A DNA stretch of 64,000 nucleotides. Source: Streptomyces sp. Edi4. Lineage in GTDB: Bacteria > Actinomycetota > Actinomycetes > Streptomycetales > Streptomycetaceae. The position numbers and the translations under genes are program-made. The stretch is taken from positions 620,001 to 684,000 of the forward strand of contig NZ_JBEJGY010000004.1 in the NCBI RefSeq assembly GCF_040253615.1, in the 5' to 3' direction. Shown here in pieces: positions 42,914 to 53,370 of the stretch (position 1 is its first letter; every line of letters starts with the position of its first letter). The notes below the pieces were generated by a model. It was not told where the DNA came from. It saw only the letters and a program-made list of their open reading frames with translations, and did not search any database.

Positions 42914-44206
42914 GTGACCGACAGGCGGGACGAGTCCTGGGTGGCCCTTGACGCGGGAGCCGATGCCTCCGAGCGCGGTGTTCAACTCCGGCGCGCCCAC
43001 GAGGAGTTCACGTCGGCCGGCCGGGTGGTACGCCCCGTACGTCCGCTGGTGGCGGCGTCCTGGCAGCGCTCGGCGCGGGCCCGGGTCAGCCCCGACGGCG
43101 CCGCCCCGGTGGAGCTCGACGAGGAGGAACTGTCGGCCTGCCGCGCGAGCCATCCACTTGCCCGCGTCCTGCCGGTCGTACGGGAGTTGACCGGCCCCTA
43201 CACCGGCGGCGGTGAGCATCTGGTCGCCCTGTGCGACGCACGGGGCCGGCTCCTGTGGGTCGAGGGGCATCCCGGCGCACGTCGCGCGGCCGCGCGGATG
43301 AACTTCGTACCCGGCGCCCGCTGGGCCGAGTCGACGGCGGGCACCAACGCGCCGGGCACCGCGCTGGCCGAGGACCGCCCGGTCCAGGTCTTCTCGGCGG
43401 AGCACTTCCGGCGCCCGGTACAGGCGTGGACCTGCGCCGCCGCCCCCGTGCACGATCCCCGCACGGGACGGCTGCTCGGCGCCGTCGACCTCACCGGCGG
43501 CGACGGGCTGGCCCACCCGCACAGCCTGGGTTTCGTGACGGCCCTCGCGCGGACGGTCGAGTCACAACTGGCCCTGCTCGCCCCGCCGCCCACCCGCGAC
43601 AGGGTCCATCTCAGCGCCCTGGGCCGGGACGAGGCCCTGCTCGTCGCGGGCGGCCGCGAACTGCGCCTGAGCCCGCGCCACAGCGAGATCGCGGTGGTAC
43701 TCGCCCGCCACCCCGAGGGGCTGAGCGGCGAGGCACTGCACCTGTCCTTGTACGAGGACGAAACCATAAGCCCCGTGACCTTGCGATCCGAACTGTCGCG
43801 CCTGCGCTCCCTGTTGGGCCCCGAACTGCTCGCCTCCCGGCCCTACCGGCTGACCGCGCCCGTGGAGGGGGACTTCGACACGGTGGCCCGGCGGCTCGGC
43901 TCGGGCGCGGTGGCCGCCGCGATGAACGCGTACAGCGGGCCGCTCCTGCCCGGCTCACAGGCACCGGCCGTGGCCCGTCTGCGCCGTTCGCTCGCCGGGC
44001 AGCTGCGCGCGGCGCTCATCGCGCGGGCCGATCCCGGGCTGCTGTCCGACTGGGCGTACAGCCCGTGGGGCGAGGACGACCTGCCGGTGTGGCAGGCCCT
44101 GGCCACCGCGCTTCCGGGCCCTCAACAGGCTTCGGCGCGGGCCCGGTCGGCGGAGCTGGCGGCCGAGCAGGGCCCGGCAACGGGGTCGCAACGTCCCCGC
44201 GCCTAA
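42914..44206 (+). CDS. GAF-domain regulator of the aldehyde dehydrogenase gene
   Basis: 430 residues from GTG 42914 with GAGGAGG five bases upstream. The N-terminal part resembles AcoR-type activators ([20 protein letters not shown]) followed by a GAF sensor ([60 protein letters not shown]). It has no sigma-54 AAA domain; instead the C-terminal half shows a helix-turn-helix-like [20 protein letters not shown], then [20 protein letters not shown]. It is followed after 55 bp by an aldehyde dehydrogenase gene, a pairing usual in Streptomyces, so it probably senses an aldehyde or alcohol. Confidence 0.85.
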   Translation: MTDRRDESWVALDAGADASERGVQLRRAHEEFTSAGRVVRPVRPLVAASWQRSARARVSPDGAAPVELDEEELSACRASHPLARVLPVVRELTGPYTGGGEHLVALCDARGRLLWVEGHPGARRAAARMNFVPGARWAESTAGTNAPGTALAEDRPVQVFSAEHFRRPVQAWTCAAAPVHDPRTGRLLGAVDLTGGDGLAHPHSLGFVTALARTVESQLALLAPPPTRDRVHLSALGRDEALLVAGGRELRLSPRHSEIAVVLARHPEGLSGEALHLSLYEDETISPVTLRSELSRLRSLLGPELLASRPYRLTAPVEGDFDTVARRLGSGAVAAAMNAYSGPLLPGSQAPAVARLRRSLAGQLRAALIARADPGLLSDWAYSPWGEDDLPVWQALATALPGPQQASARARSAELAAEQGPATGSQRPRA

Positions 44207-44261
44207 CCTGCGCCCGTGCGCCGCCCAAGGGCGGGCGGCGCCGCTGAGGGAGGCCACGGAG

Positions 44262-45785
<1,524 letters not shown>

Positions 45786-45797
45786 AGCCTCAAAAAT

Positions 45798-45833
45798 AGG
45801 CGCCTGACCTGGTCTTTTGCCGGTCAGGCGCCT
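45798..45833 (+). terminator. Terminator after aldehyde dehydrogenase
   Basis: Exact twelve-base arms AGGCGCCTGACC and GGTCAGGCGCCT enclose twelve bases, 13 bp after the stop. On the reverse strand the stem is followed by ATTTTTG, so it can also stop transcription coming from the right. Confidence 0.8.
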
Positions 45834-46320
45834 TCCGCTCGGCGCGCGCGGAGTGAGGCCCGGAATAGGCGCCGGATTCGATGCCACGCAGCTTGCGCTC
45901 GCTGATCCCCAGGGTGCGCGCGGCACGTGGCTGCGTGACGCCGGCGGCTTTCCTCCAGCGCTTGAGCATCGCGCCAAAACCTATGAACTGGCCGGCGGGA
46001 CGAGCGGACACGGGTTGCGCCTCAGCACGGGCACCGTCGAGGTGCTGCTCTGCGTCTGTGCCGGACGCCTGCTTTTCCGAGCACCGTCGGTGGCGGGCTG
46101 GTCCGGTTCGTTCGCGAGCATTGAGAGGGTGTTGAGTCCGTTTCTGGCAGCAGCCTCGTTCGTGCAGTTCACGGACCCTGAATGCCTGGCCGGGGTGCTG
46201 GTTGACGGCGTGCACGATGGCCTGGTAGGCAGTCGTCGACTCGGGCGGATCGGCCGCGTCTCCGCCCCCGCTCGGCGCGAGTTCGGCGAGCCATGGCCCC
46301 GGACGTGCGCTGGCCCCCAT
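45834..46320 (-). pseudogene. Decayed regulator region
   Basis: No intact gene fills the space between the terminator and the EamA gene. On the minus strand two short stretches look like broken helix-turn-helix proteins: TAYQAIVHAVNQHPGQAFRV, then RELHE (winged helix), which passes into another frame, and MLKRWRKAAGVTQPRAARTL, then GISERKLRGIESGAYSG (XRE-like). The reading frame is nominally open from 46320 to 45790, but its middle has no sensible composition. I read it as one or two decayed regulators at the edge of the mobile-element-rich zone. Confidence 0.3.
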
Positions 46321-46358
46321 ACGGTTTCAGGTTCCGGGAAGCCGGGTCTCCTGGGCCT

Positions 46359-47297
46359 TCAGGTGCGCTCGGTGACCGGGCTCGGCTCGGGAACCGCGGC
46401 TTTCTCGACGACTGTTCGGCGTTCGACCAATCCGAGGGCCACACCCGCGATGATGACCATTCCGCCAAGGGCCTGGGTGAGCCGGACTGTCTCCTTGTTG
46501 ATCACCACAGCACCGAGCACACCAAACACGGGTACCAGGTTGAGAATGTTGACTGCGACGCTCGAAGGCATCCGGCGCAGGCCGTAGTTGTAGAGGAGGA
46601 AACCGCCTACGGAACACGCCACGGCCAGATAGATGAGCATCACCGAGGCCGAGGCGTCCGGCACCCGCCAGTCCCCGATCTCCAGGAGTGAGGCGAGCAG
46701 AAAGCCGGCGGCGCCGGCCACCGTCTGGTGGTAGGTGAGGTTCACCGCATCCTGCCCCCGGCCCGCGTACTTGCCCAGCACGTTGTATCCGGCCCACATC
46801 AGCCCGCCGAGCAGGAGCAGCACGTCACCGAACCAGCGTGCGCCACCTCCGACTTCTGCCCCGTTGCGTACGACCAGGAAGGCTCCCAGAGCGGCGAGCA
46901 GCACGCCGCTGACCCGGAGCAGCGGCATCCTGGTCCGGAGGAGAGCCAGCTCCAGAAGCATGGTCATCAGCGGATAGGTGGCCACGATCAGGGAGGCGTC
47001 TGAGGCGGTCGACAGCTCAACGCCGATGTTCTCCAGCACGAAGTAGGCCGTGATGCCGAGCAGGCCGCTCAGGTAGATCATCCGCCGCTGGCGGGCATCC
47101 GGCGGGGCGGCTGGGTTGCGGCGCATGCGCGCCATGATCGCGAGCAGCACGGCGGCGACAGTGAAGCGGATGGCCCCGATGGTCAGCGGCCCGACGTCCG
47201 CCAGCACCTCCTTGGTCACCGCGTACGAGCTGCTCCACAACAGCGCGGCCGCCACGACTGAACAGATCGCCAGAGCCCTCGTCTTCCGTTCTTCCAC
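46359..47297 (-). CDS. EamA/DMT family transporter
   Basis: 312 residues from GTG 47297 with GAGGG eight bases upstream; a longer reading from 47348 adds 17 residues. Ten membrane helices in two EamA repeats are visible: ICSVVAAALLWSSSYAVTKE opens the first, and LLLLGGLMWAGYNVLGKYAG the second, with LNLVPVFGVLGAVVINKETV near the end. These are drug/metabolite or amino acid exporters. It is divergent from an Lrp/AsnC gene, a typical regulator of such exporters, so an amino acid or analogue is the likely substrate. Confidence 0.9.
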   Translation of the reverse strand: MEERKTRALAICSVVAAALLWSSSYAVTKEVLADVGPLTIGAIRFTVAAVLLAIMARMRRNPAAPPDARQRRMIYLSGLLGITAYFVLENIGVELSTASDASLIVATYPLMTMLLELALLRTRMPLLRVSGVLLAALGAFLVVRNGAEVGGGARWFGDVLLLLGGLMWAGYNVLGKYAGRGQDAVNLTYHQTVAGAAGFLLASLLEIGDWRVPDASASVMLIYLAVACSVGGFLLYNYGLRRMPSSVAVNILNLVPVFGVLGAVVINKETVRLTQALGGMVIIAGVALGLVERRTVVEKAAVPEPSPVTERT

Positions 47298-47420
47298 CGC
47301 TGATGCCCTCTCGCCCGGAACCCTGACTCCGCCCTGACCGCACAGCAACGACGCGAATCATGAACGGGATTTTGCGGGATACGCTAGAAAGCAATCCGGA
47401 AGAATGACAAGCCGGGCGAA

Positions 47421-47426
47421 TATAAT
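47421..47426 (+). promoter_or_regulatory. TATAAT -10 element before Lrp gene
   Basis: A perfect consensus TATAAT, unusual in this GC-rich DNA, sits within the inverted repeat CGAATATAATTCG. Transcription would begin near 47433, just ahead of the ribosome site GAGGAG at 47436-47441. No good -35 is seen at 17 bp, which fits an activator-dependent or autoregulated promoter. Confidence 0.45.
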
Positions 47427-47452
47427 TCGGACCTTGAGGAGTGGAGCGGAAC

Positions 47453-47905
47453 GTGGACGAACTAGATTCGGCGTTGCTGCGGCTTCTGCAGCAAGACGGT
47501 CGGCGCACCAACCGAGACTTGGCACAGGAGTTGGGCATCGCGCCCTCCACCTGCCTGGAGCGAGTGCGCGCCCTCCGCGAGCGCGGTGTGCTGCTCGGAT
47601 TCCATGCCGAGGTAGACCTCCCCTCGCTCGACCGAGGGCTGCAAGCGATGATCGCCGTGCGGGTGCGGCCGCCGACGCGTGCGGTCATTGAGCAGTTCAA
47701 AGCCTTCGTGGCGCGCATGCCCGAGGTGATCGCGGTCTTCGTGCTGACGGGCACGGACGACTTCCTCCTCCATGTCGCGGTTCGTGACACCGACCAGCTG
47801 CATTCCGTGGTTCTGGACAAGCTGACCGAGCGGCAGGAGCTCGCAGACGTACGCACCTCGGTGATCTACGGACACCTGCGCAAGAACATCATCGAGCCGA
47901 TGTGA
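47453..47905 (+). CDS. Lrp/AsnC family regulator
   Basis: 150 residues from GTG 47453, although a GTG at 47441 is also open; the ribosome site GAGGAG at 47436-47441 favours the later one. The helix-turn-helix is TNRDLAQELGIAPSTCLERV, and the RAM ligand domain follows (MIAVRVRPPTRAVIEQFKAF, VFVLTGTDDFLLHVAVRDTD, VRTSVIYGHLRKNIIEP). It is divergent from the EamA exporter and probably controls it in response to an amino acid. Confidence 0.9.
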   Translation: MDELDSALLRLLQQDGRRTNRDLAQELGIAPSTCLERVRALRERGVLLGFHAEVDLPSLDRGLQAMIAVRVRPPTRAVIEQFKAFVARMPEVIAVFVLTGTDDFLLHVAVRDTDQLHSVVLDKLTERQELADVRTSVIYGHLRKNIIEPM

Positions 47906-48005
47906 GAGGGCGGTAGGTCCCTGCTCTCGGTTCGTGATCGTTCGATCGTGGTACTGATCGCCGCACGGGCCGATTGCTCGGCATGTTCATGTTGAGATGC
48001 GGGCC

Positions 48006-48218
48006 ATGGAGCGAGAGCCGTATCCCAGCGACTTATCGGATGGGCAGTGGGTGTTGATCGAGCCGATGATCACGGCGTGGGAACAGAGGCGGGTGGAGCG
48101 GTCGGCGACCAAGTACCCCGGGACCTGTGATCTCCGGCAGGTTGTGAACGCGATCTTCTACCAGAACCGGACGGGCTGTCAGTGGCGCTACCTTCCCCAT
48201 GATCTCCCGGCCTGGTCT
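48006..48218 (+). pseudogene. IS5 family transposase, N-terminal fragment
   Basis: [20 protein letters not shown] at 48006 begins the DUF4096 part of an IS5-type transposase ([20 protein letters not shown], then DLPAW). Likeness stops near 48218, after about 70 residues, while the frame runs on as Arg/Pro-rich noise to 48557. The catalytic DDE part is absent, so this is a dead fragment, perhaps cut by the arrival of the IS630 element or by deletion. Confidence 0.75.
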
Positions 48219-48529
48219 ACTCGTCGCCGCCGGCGCCGGCTGTCCGAGGCCTGGACCGTGTCCCTCACCGGACTCGACGGACCCCGACGCGAACTCACCC
48301 GCGAAGCCGCCCCGCCCCGGCCAACCACTCGGATCGTAGAACCACCACGAGAGTTCGCCAGCGGTGCCGCGTTGGGCCGTTTGCGAAGTTCCGTCCCGGC
48401 ATCGCCCTTGGTTGCGCCCGAGCCGGCGAGACGATTCCCCGCTCAACCTCGTGTCATGCCCTGCGTGGTGAGCGCAGGAGATAACCCCTACGGCCTAGCG
48501 GTGGTTGTCACCGTACGATCACAGCCCGT
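48219..48529. other. No recognisable gene
   Basis: About 310 bp between the IS5 fragment and the left end of the IS630 element. The forward frame is open but its translation (for example [20 protein letters not shown]) matches nothing I know. I see no promoter or repeat here. Confidence 0.4.
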
Positions 48530-49679
48530 TACTGACCTTGAAGTCGTCTTGTCGTAGGGGCTGACGGTTGGTGATCGTCGCGGTATCCCGGAGGTATGAG
48601 GTATCCGCAGGGTGGGGGGCTGACCGCAGAGAGGCAAGCATTTCGCGAGCGGGTCCGGATGGAAGCGGTCGCCATGTTCGTAGACGGACGTGGCAGTACG
48701 GAGATCGCGAAGGAGTTAAGGGTCAGCGTCCGGTCGGTTCAGCGGTGGCGGCGGTCCTGGCGGGAGGCCGGCCAGGACGCGGTCCGTTCCCGCGGCCCGG
48801 TGTCCCGTCCGAAGCTGAATGGCCGACTGTTCGCGGTGCTCGAAGAGGAGTTGGCCAAGGGACCGGTCGCTCACGGCTGGCCGGACCAGCGGTGGACGCT
48901 CGCCCGGATCAGGACGCTGATCGGCCGACGGTTCCACAAGTCCATGACCCTGTCGGGGATCTCCCAGATGCTGCGGCGCCGCGGCTGGAGCCATCAGGTT
49001 CCGGCTCGTCGTGCCGTCGAGCGCGACGAGGCAGCCGTCGCCGGCTGGGTGAAGGAGGTGTGACCGCACCTGGAACCACCGCGGCGGCGCTCGGGGCCTG
49101 GATCGTCTTCGAGGACGAGGCCGGATTCTCGATGACCCCGCCGACCTCACGCACGTGGGGCAGACGCGGATCCACCCCGGTCATCCACGTCCGGGGACGT
49201 TCCCAGCGTCGCTTCTCCGTCGCAGCCCTGTGCTGCTACCAGCCCGGCGAGCGGTCCCGCCTGATCTACCGGCCCAAACGGCATACCGACCACAAGAGCG
49301 GCGGCCGCAAGAGCTTCGCCTGGACCGAGTACCGCGACCTCCTCATCGCCGCCCACCAGCAGCTCGACGGACCCATCGTCCTCATATGGGACAACCTGAA
49401 CGTCCACAAAGACCGCCGCATGCGGGCCTTCATCGACGCACAGGACTGGATCACCGCCTACCACCTGCCGCCTTACGCACCCGACCTCAACCCCGTCGAA
49501 GGCATCTGGTCAGTACTCCGTCGGACCACCCAGGCCAACACCGCCTATACCGACCCCGACCACCTCATCCGCCGGCTACGGCACGGCCTCCGCCAGATCC
49601 AATACCGCAGCGACATCGTCGACGGATGTCTCACCGGGACCGGCCTCACACTGACGACACCACGCCTACAACCTCAGTA
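48530..49679 (+). mobile_element. IS630 family insertion sequence with matching ends
   Basis: The left end, 48530-48555, and the inverted right end, 49654-49679, agree at 20 of 26 positions; both begin TACTGA and end TGTCGT. Each starts with TA, the target that IS630 elements duplicate. The enclosed 1,150 bp carry the two transposase genes described separately. The last TA lies inside the stop codon TAG of the second gene. Confidence 0.75.
48596..49063 (+). CDS. IS630 transposase, helix-turn-helix part
   Basis: 155 residues. The winged helix-turn-helix is EIAKELRVSVRSVQRWRRSW and REAGQDAVRSRGPV, with a second one in WTLARIRTLIGRRFHKSMTL, then SGISQMLRRRGW. The frame stops at TGA 49061-49063 after GWVKEV; in single-gene IS630 transposases this point continues as a Trp and then Pro-His-Leu-Glu-Pro-Pro-Arg. 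Thus either a TGG-to-TGA change or a natural two-gene design separates it from the catalytic part. Confidence 0.8.
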   Translation: MRYPQGGGLTAERQAFRERVRMEAVAMFVDGRGSTEIAKELRVSVRSVQRWRRSWREAGQDAVRSRGPVSRPKLNGRLFAVLEEELAKGPVAHGWPDQRWTLARIRTLIGRRFHKSMTLSGISQMLRRRGWSHQVPARRAVERDEAAVAGWVKEV

Positions 49680-49680
49680 G
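49060..49680 (+). CDS. IS630 transposase, DDE catalytic part
   Basis: 206 residues from GTG 49060, overlapping the previous stop as GTGA. The three catalytic acids of the IS630/Tc1 type are present: Asp in WIVFEDEAGFSMTPP, Asp in IVLIWDNLNVHKDRRMRAFI, and Glu in YAPDLNPVEGIWSVLRRTTQ. The domain appears complete. With the upstream gene and intact ends the element might still move if coupling or frameshifting supplies both parts. Confidence 0.85.
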   Translation: MTAPGTTAAALGAWIVFEDEAGFSMTPPTSRTWGRRGSTPVIHVRGRSQRRFSVAALCCYQPGERSRLIYRPKRHTDHKSGGRKSFAWTEYRDLLIAAHQQLDGPIVLIWDNLNVHKDRRMRAFIDAQDWITAYHLPPYAPDLNPVEGIWSVLRRTTQANTAYTDPDHLIRRLRHGLRQIQYRSDIVDGCLTGTGLTLTTPRLQPQ

Positions 49681-49753
49681 TTCTCATCGAGCCTTCAGCA
49701 CCCCAGCCCAGCCCCACGCCCACACCGCAGCTCACACCAGGGCTGAATGCCCT

Positions 49754-50191
49754 TCACCTTGATTGGTAATACGTGTCGATGGGGATGCGTGCCGCCTCGA
49801 ACAGGGCGGGGCCGTCCTGGGCGGCCGCCGTCCAGTCGCCCGACTGCGGATTCAGCGCGATGAGCTGCTCGGTGGACAGCGCGTAGACGACCCGGCCGAG
49901 GCTGGAGCGCAGGATGGCGCCGGCGCACATGCCACAGGGCTGGCAGCTGGTGTACAGGGTGGTGTGGGCGGCCGTGTCCGGGGCGAGTTCGCTCGCGGCC
50001 CAGCGGGCGAGTTTCAGTTCCGGGTGGGCGGTGATGTCGTTGTCACGCCGCACGGTGTTATGGGCTTCGGCGAGGATCGACCCATCAGGGGCCACCAGCA
50101 GCGAGCCGTACGGTGCGTCGCCCAAGGTGATGGCGCGGGCCGCGATGTCGATCGCGCGCAGCAGCAGTTCTTCGTCGGCGGTGGTGATCAC
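49754..50191 (-). CDS. Nucleoside deaminase family protein
   Basis: 145 residues from GTG 50191, which overlaps the stop of the oxidoreductase gene and has GGAGG eight bases upstream. The zinc-binding cytidine/guanine deaminase motifs are HPELKLARWA, where HxE usually reads HAE, and TSCQPCGMCAGAILRSSLGR (PCxxC). The His and Glu needed for catalysis are kept. It could deaminate guanine, cytosine or a related base. Co-expression with an F420 oxidoreductase is shown by the four-base overlap. Confidence 0.88.
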   Translation of the reverse strand: MITTADEELLLRAIDIAARAITLGDAPYGSLLVAPDGSILAEAHNTVRRDNDITAHPELKLARWAASELAPDTAAHTTLYTSCQPCGMCAGAILRSSLGRVVYALSTEQLIALNPQSGDWTAAAQDGPALFEAARIPIDTYYQSR

Positions 50192-51006
50192 GCTGAGGTC
50201 CTCCAGTGCGTGGCCACGGTGGCGAGTGCCTGCCACGCCTCCTGAGGCCGACGGGTTTCCTCAGGATCACCCTGAAAGGGATCGAGGACGACGGTGTGGG
50301 CACCGAGGCGGCGAAGTTCTTCGAGATCGCCGAGGATCTGCTCGATGGTGCCGGCCCCCGCGGGCCGGTCGGGGGTGTCGACGGGCGTGGTGGTCAACCG
50401 CAAGGTGATGCGCGGAGCGAAGGTGAGGTGAGAGTAGTCCCCCAAGGTCGAGCGCAGCCAGGGGATGGTGCCTCGCAGCGGGTGCCAGGCATCGCCAAAC
50501 CTGATGGCGCGCCGGATGGCGGCTTTGCTGTTGCCGCCCACCCAGATGGGTACCGACACGGCGTGACCGCCCACCTCTTCGCGCCAGGCGTCCCGCAGGG
50601 TGCCCAGGTACTGGTCGGTCAGCCTGCCGCGGGCGGCGAACGGCACCCCCAGCGCGCTGAACTCCTGACGCGCCCAGCCGACGCCCACGCCGAGCACGAG
50701 CCGGCCACCGCTGAGCTGGTCGAGGTTGGCTCCCATGCGCGCCACCAGCAGCGGATGCCGGTAGGGAAGCACGAGCACGGTGGTGCCCAGTCGCACCCTG
50801 GTGGTGATGGCGGCCAGCCAGGACAGGGTGGTGAACGGCTCGTAGAACGGCTCGGGATAGCGCTCGGCGAGATCCGGGGTGATGGCCACGTGATCGGACA
50901 CCATGAGGAGGTCGAAGCCGAGCCCCTCCACGGTCCGCCCCCACTCGCGCATGACGCCGGGATCGGTCCCTGGCCCGAAGTTTGTTACGTTGACGCCCAG
51001 TTGCAT
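50188..51006 (-). CDS. LLM class F420-dependent oxidoreductase
   Basis: 272 residues. The TIM-barrel of luciferase-like F420 enzymes is shown by MQLGVNVTNFGPGTDPGVMR, FDLLMVSDHVAITPDLAERY, LGTTVLVLPYRHPLLVARMG, GGRLVLGVGVGWARQEFSAL and VPIWVGGNSKAAIRRAIRFG. These use reduced F420 rather than FMN and act on varied substrates. It is the first gene of a two-gene operon with the nucleoside deaminase. Length and motifs are complete. Confidence 0.92.
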   Translation of the reverse strand: MQLGVNVTNFGPGTDPGVMREWGRTVEGLGFDLLMVSDHVAITPDLAERYPEPFYEPFTTLSWLAAITTRVRLGTTVLVLPYRHPLLVARMGANLDQLSGGRLVLGVGVGWARQEFSALGVPFAARGRLTDQYLGTLRDAWREEVGGHAVSVPIWVGGNSKAAIRRAIRFGDAWHPLRGTIPWLRSTLGDYSHLTFAPRITLRLTTTPVDTPDRPAGAGTIEQILGDLEELRRLGAHTVVLDPFQGDPEETRRPQEAWQALATVATHWRTSA

Positions 51007-51099
51007 GATCGGAGGCTATCCCGATGATCAAGGACGGCGGAATGGAGTTCTCCCGGCGGTGACGGTCAACTTCCGTGAATCTGCCGGTACGATCGCGCG

Positions 51100-51243
51100 A
51101 TGACCGGGAACCCTGGCAACGTGGACTGGGCGCTCATCCATCAGCTGCGCCAAGGCGCATTCATCTGCCTCAGCGAGTTGGGACGGCGTGTGGGCCTCGG
51201 TTCGTCGGCCACGACGGAGCGGGTGCGACATGTGGCACGCTGA
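51100..51243 (+). pseudogene. Truncated copy of an Lrp/AsnC regulator gene
   Basis: 47 residues ending at TGA 51241-51243: NVDWALIHQLRQGAFICLSE, then LGRRVGLGSSATTERVRHVA. This is closely similar to the first 43 residues of the intact Lrp gene at 54499, and the 30 bases upstream are also alike (CTTCCGTGAATCTGCCGGTA here). Everything after the DNA-binding helices is missing. The likeness of promoter and coding parts points to duplication followed by truncation. Confidence 0.8.
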
Positions 51244-51457
51244 ACTACCCCGTCGGCTCCATGCTGGTGGCCGGCTCGCCCGTTGACGCTCCTGGTGCGC
51301 AGAGCGAAAGCGGTGCAAACCATTTCGATGACGAGTGAGTCGGCACCGCGCTCGGAGGTGGGGCGACAGAGCCTGAGCTTGGCTCAGACGGCTGCGGCCG
51401 CGGTTGGACTTTCGTGTAAGAGCGACTGCTGACACTGGCCTCGTAAGCCATATCCAG

Positions 51458-52003
51458 TCACCCGGCCGACAGGCGCTGCAAGGAGACGCCACGCCGATGG
51501 TCAAGCCGGGCTTGCGGAAGCTGATCGCCGCCGGGACCTCGGTGGCTGCTTGTCGGCTGAGAAGCGAGCGTCGGCCAGCCGCGCCTACATCGGCCTCGTG
51601 CGTGACGAGCCAGACGTGCAATCCGTCGGGAAGGGCGACCTGGTGGGCGGGCTTCGTCTCCCCTAGTTGCGCGTACCCGGCGTAGGGGTCGGCCTCGAAG
51701 CCAGGGCCGAAAGGCGCGGCTCTCCCACCTGAGGTCGGCGCCGATGCTCACCAGGCCGATCGGCCACTGGTCGGCGACGCGGACGACGGTCCAGGTTGCC
51801 GGGCAATCTTCGTGTAGGCGGCCTGCCAGACGGCGCCGCGACCCTCCCTGACTGGACCGCCGAGGTGCGCGCGGACGCGGTCGTCGGTCAACAACTGGCT
51901 CACCAGGGAGCCGTCTTCCCCGGATGACCGACCGGAGGATGAGACGGTCGGCTCGCAGTTGGGCGGGCCAGATACGGTGCAGGGCGGTGCCGACGGATTC
52001 CAT
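51458..52003 (-). pseudogene. GNAT acetyltransferase pseudogene
   Basis: On the minus strand the frame from 52003 starts ESVGTALHRIWPAQLRADRL, then ILRSVI, as GNAT proteins do. The likeness then moves to another frame (LVSQLLTDDRVRAHLGGPVR, then AVWQAAYTKIARQPG) and back (TWTVVRVADQWPIGLVSIGA). At least two frameshifts are needed to restore it. The C-terminal part beyond about 51700 is not recognisable. The gene is dead. Confidence 0.6.
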
Positions 52004-52349
52004 GGGTGCCGCCCTGGCAGCGTGCGGCTGCGCCCGGCCCGGCTTCTCGCGGAGACGACGACACCGGCGGGTGGCTGGAGCCTACGGCCGTCGGCTCGAC
52101 GGCCGGTCCCGGTGGTGCCGGGGCGGCCGCAGGGACCGCACGGCCGACCGCGCTTTCGGTTCGCGTGCGATTGCCGGCGGAAATGGCGTCGGTGGCGGCT
52201 GGCAGGCTGACCGGGAGAGAGGCAAGTCCGTTCGCAGCAGCAGGTATCAGTGGCCAGTTGGAAGTCCCCCCGTGGGCGTCCAGTTGCTGGGGAGCTGACT
52301 GGCCACGAGCGGTCAGGCATTGTTGATGTTGAGTAGGCAGGCCGGCTGG
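52004..52349. other. No recognisable gene
   Basis: A 346-bp gap between the GNAT wreck and the GlxA-type regulator. All frames carry only Arg/Pro-rich translations; no repeat or hairpin stands out. Confidence 0.4.
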
Positions 52350-53300
52350 TCAGCGCGGCCCGGCCTGAAACGCCCGGCGATAGGCACCTGGCGTTGTGCC
52401 CAGGGTGCCGAGGAAGCGTCTGCGGAGGTTGGTGGCCGAGGATAGCCCGACGCGGTGGGCGACGGCGTCCACCGGGAGGTCGGAGGCCTCCAACAGCTCT
52501 CGGGCTGCCGTGAGCCGCTGGTCGAGCAGCCACCGTCCCGGGCTGGTGCCGACCTGCTCGGTGAAGCGGCGGGCCAGGGTGCGAGCGGAGCAGCCGGCGT
52601 GAGCGGCCAGGTCCTCGACGGCCAGCGGTTCGTCGAGTCTGCCGGTCGCCCACTCCAGGAGCGGTGCGAGCGAGCCGTCGATCTGGGCAGGGTGAGGCGG
52701 TGCGGAGTACTGCAGTTGCCCGCCCTCACGGTGCGGCGGCATGACCATGTTCCGGGCGACGTGCGCGGCGTATCCGGCGCCCTGGTCGGCACGTACCAGG
52801 TGCAGACACAGATCGACCCCGGCCCCGGCTCCTGCGCTCGTCGCCACGTCGCCGTGGTCGACGTACAGCACGTCCGGAGCGAGGCGGACCGTAGGGAAGC
52901 GCGCGGCGAACTCGCTCGCCAGGGCCCAATGAGTGGTTGCCGAGCGGCCGTTGAGCAGGCCGGCGTGTGCCAGGGCGAAGGCGCCGGAACAGATGCTGAT
53001 CACGCGGGCACCCCGCTCGTGTGCGCGGCGCAGGGCCCGTGCGACGGCGGGCGAAGGGGTCTCATCGGTGGGCAACCAGCCCGGGACGACCACGGTGTCC
53101 GCCCGATCAAGGGCGTCAAGCCCCTCGGTGACGAGCATGTCGTATCCGGCGCGCGTGGCGATGGCACCCGGGTGCTCAGTGCATACAAAGAAGGCGTACC
53201 GAGTGGGCAGCCCGCGCCGCTCGATACCGAACACCTCGGCAGCACAGGCGAGTTCGAAGGTCGACTGGGGCGAGTGAACAAGGGCCGCTACACGATGCAT
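52350..53300 (-). CDS. GlxA family AraC-type transcriptional regulator
   Basis: 316 residues from ATG 53300. The N-terminal DJ-1/PfpI-like domain has VAALVHSPQSTFELACAAEV, ADTVVVPGWLPTDETPSPAV, and GARVISICSGAFALAHAGLL with the nucleophile-elbow cysteine. The C-terminal AraC domain has two helix-turn-helices: LAVEDLAAHAGCSARTLARR and DLPVDAVAHRVGLSSATNLR. It is divergent from a cupin gene, 70 bp away, which it most likely controls. Ligand is unknown. Confidence 0.92.
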   Translation of the reverse strand: MHRVAALVHSPQSTFELACAAEVFGIERRGLPTRYAFFVCTEHPGAIATRAGYDMLVTEGLDALDRADTVVVPGWLPTDETPSPAVARALRRAHERGARVISICSGAFALAHAGLLNGRSATTHWALASEFAARFPTVRLAPDVLYVDHGDVATSAGAGAGVDLCLHLVRADQGAGYAAHVARNMVMPPHREGGQLQYSAPPHPAQIDGSLAPLLEWATGRLDEPLAVEDLAAHAGCSARTLARRFTEQVGTSPGRWLLDQRLTAARELLEASDLPVDAVAHRVGLSSATNLRRRFLGTLGTTPGAYRRAFQAGPR

Positions 53301-53370
53301 GGCAGGAAAGTACCGTAGAACGTCAATCAAGACACTGGGGCGGGCGTCGGCAGGCCACGAGGCTTGCCCC

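Noticed and set aside
45817-46587. A 256-codon forward frame after the aldehyde dehydrogenase
   Set aside because: Its translation shows no family likeness and it crosses the terminator and the EamA gene antisense; the minus-strand stretches look more like former genes.
51028-51621. A 197-codon reverse frame between the oxidoreductase and the GNAT wreck
   Set aside because: It is antisense to the truncated Lrp copy and its remaining sequence could not be assigned; I could not support it as a gene.
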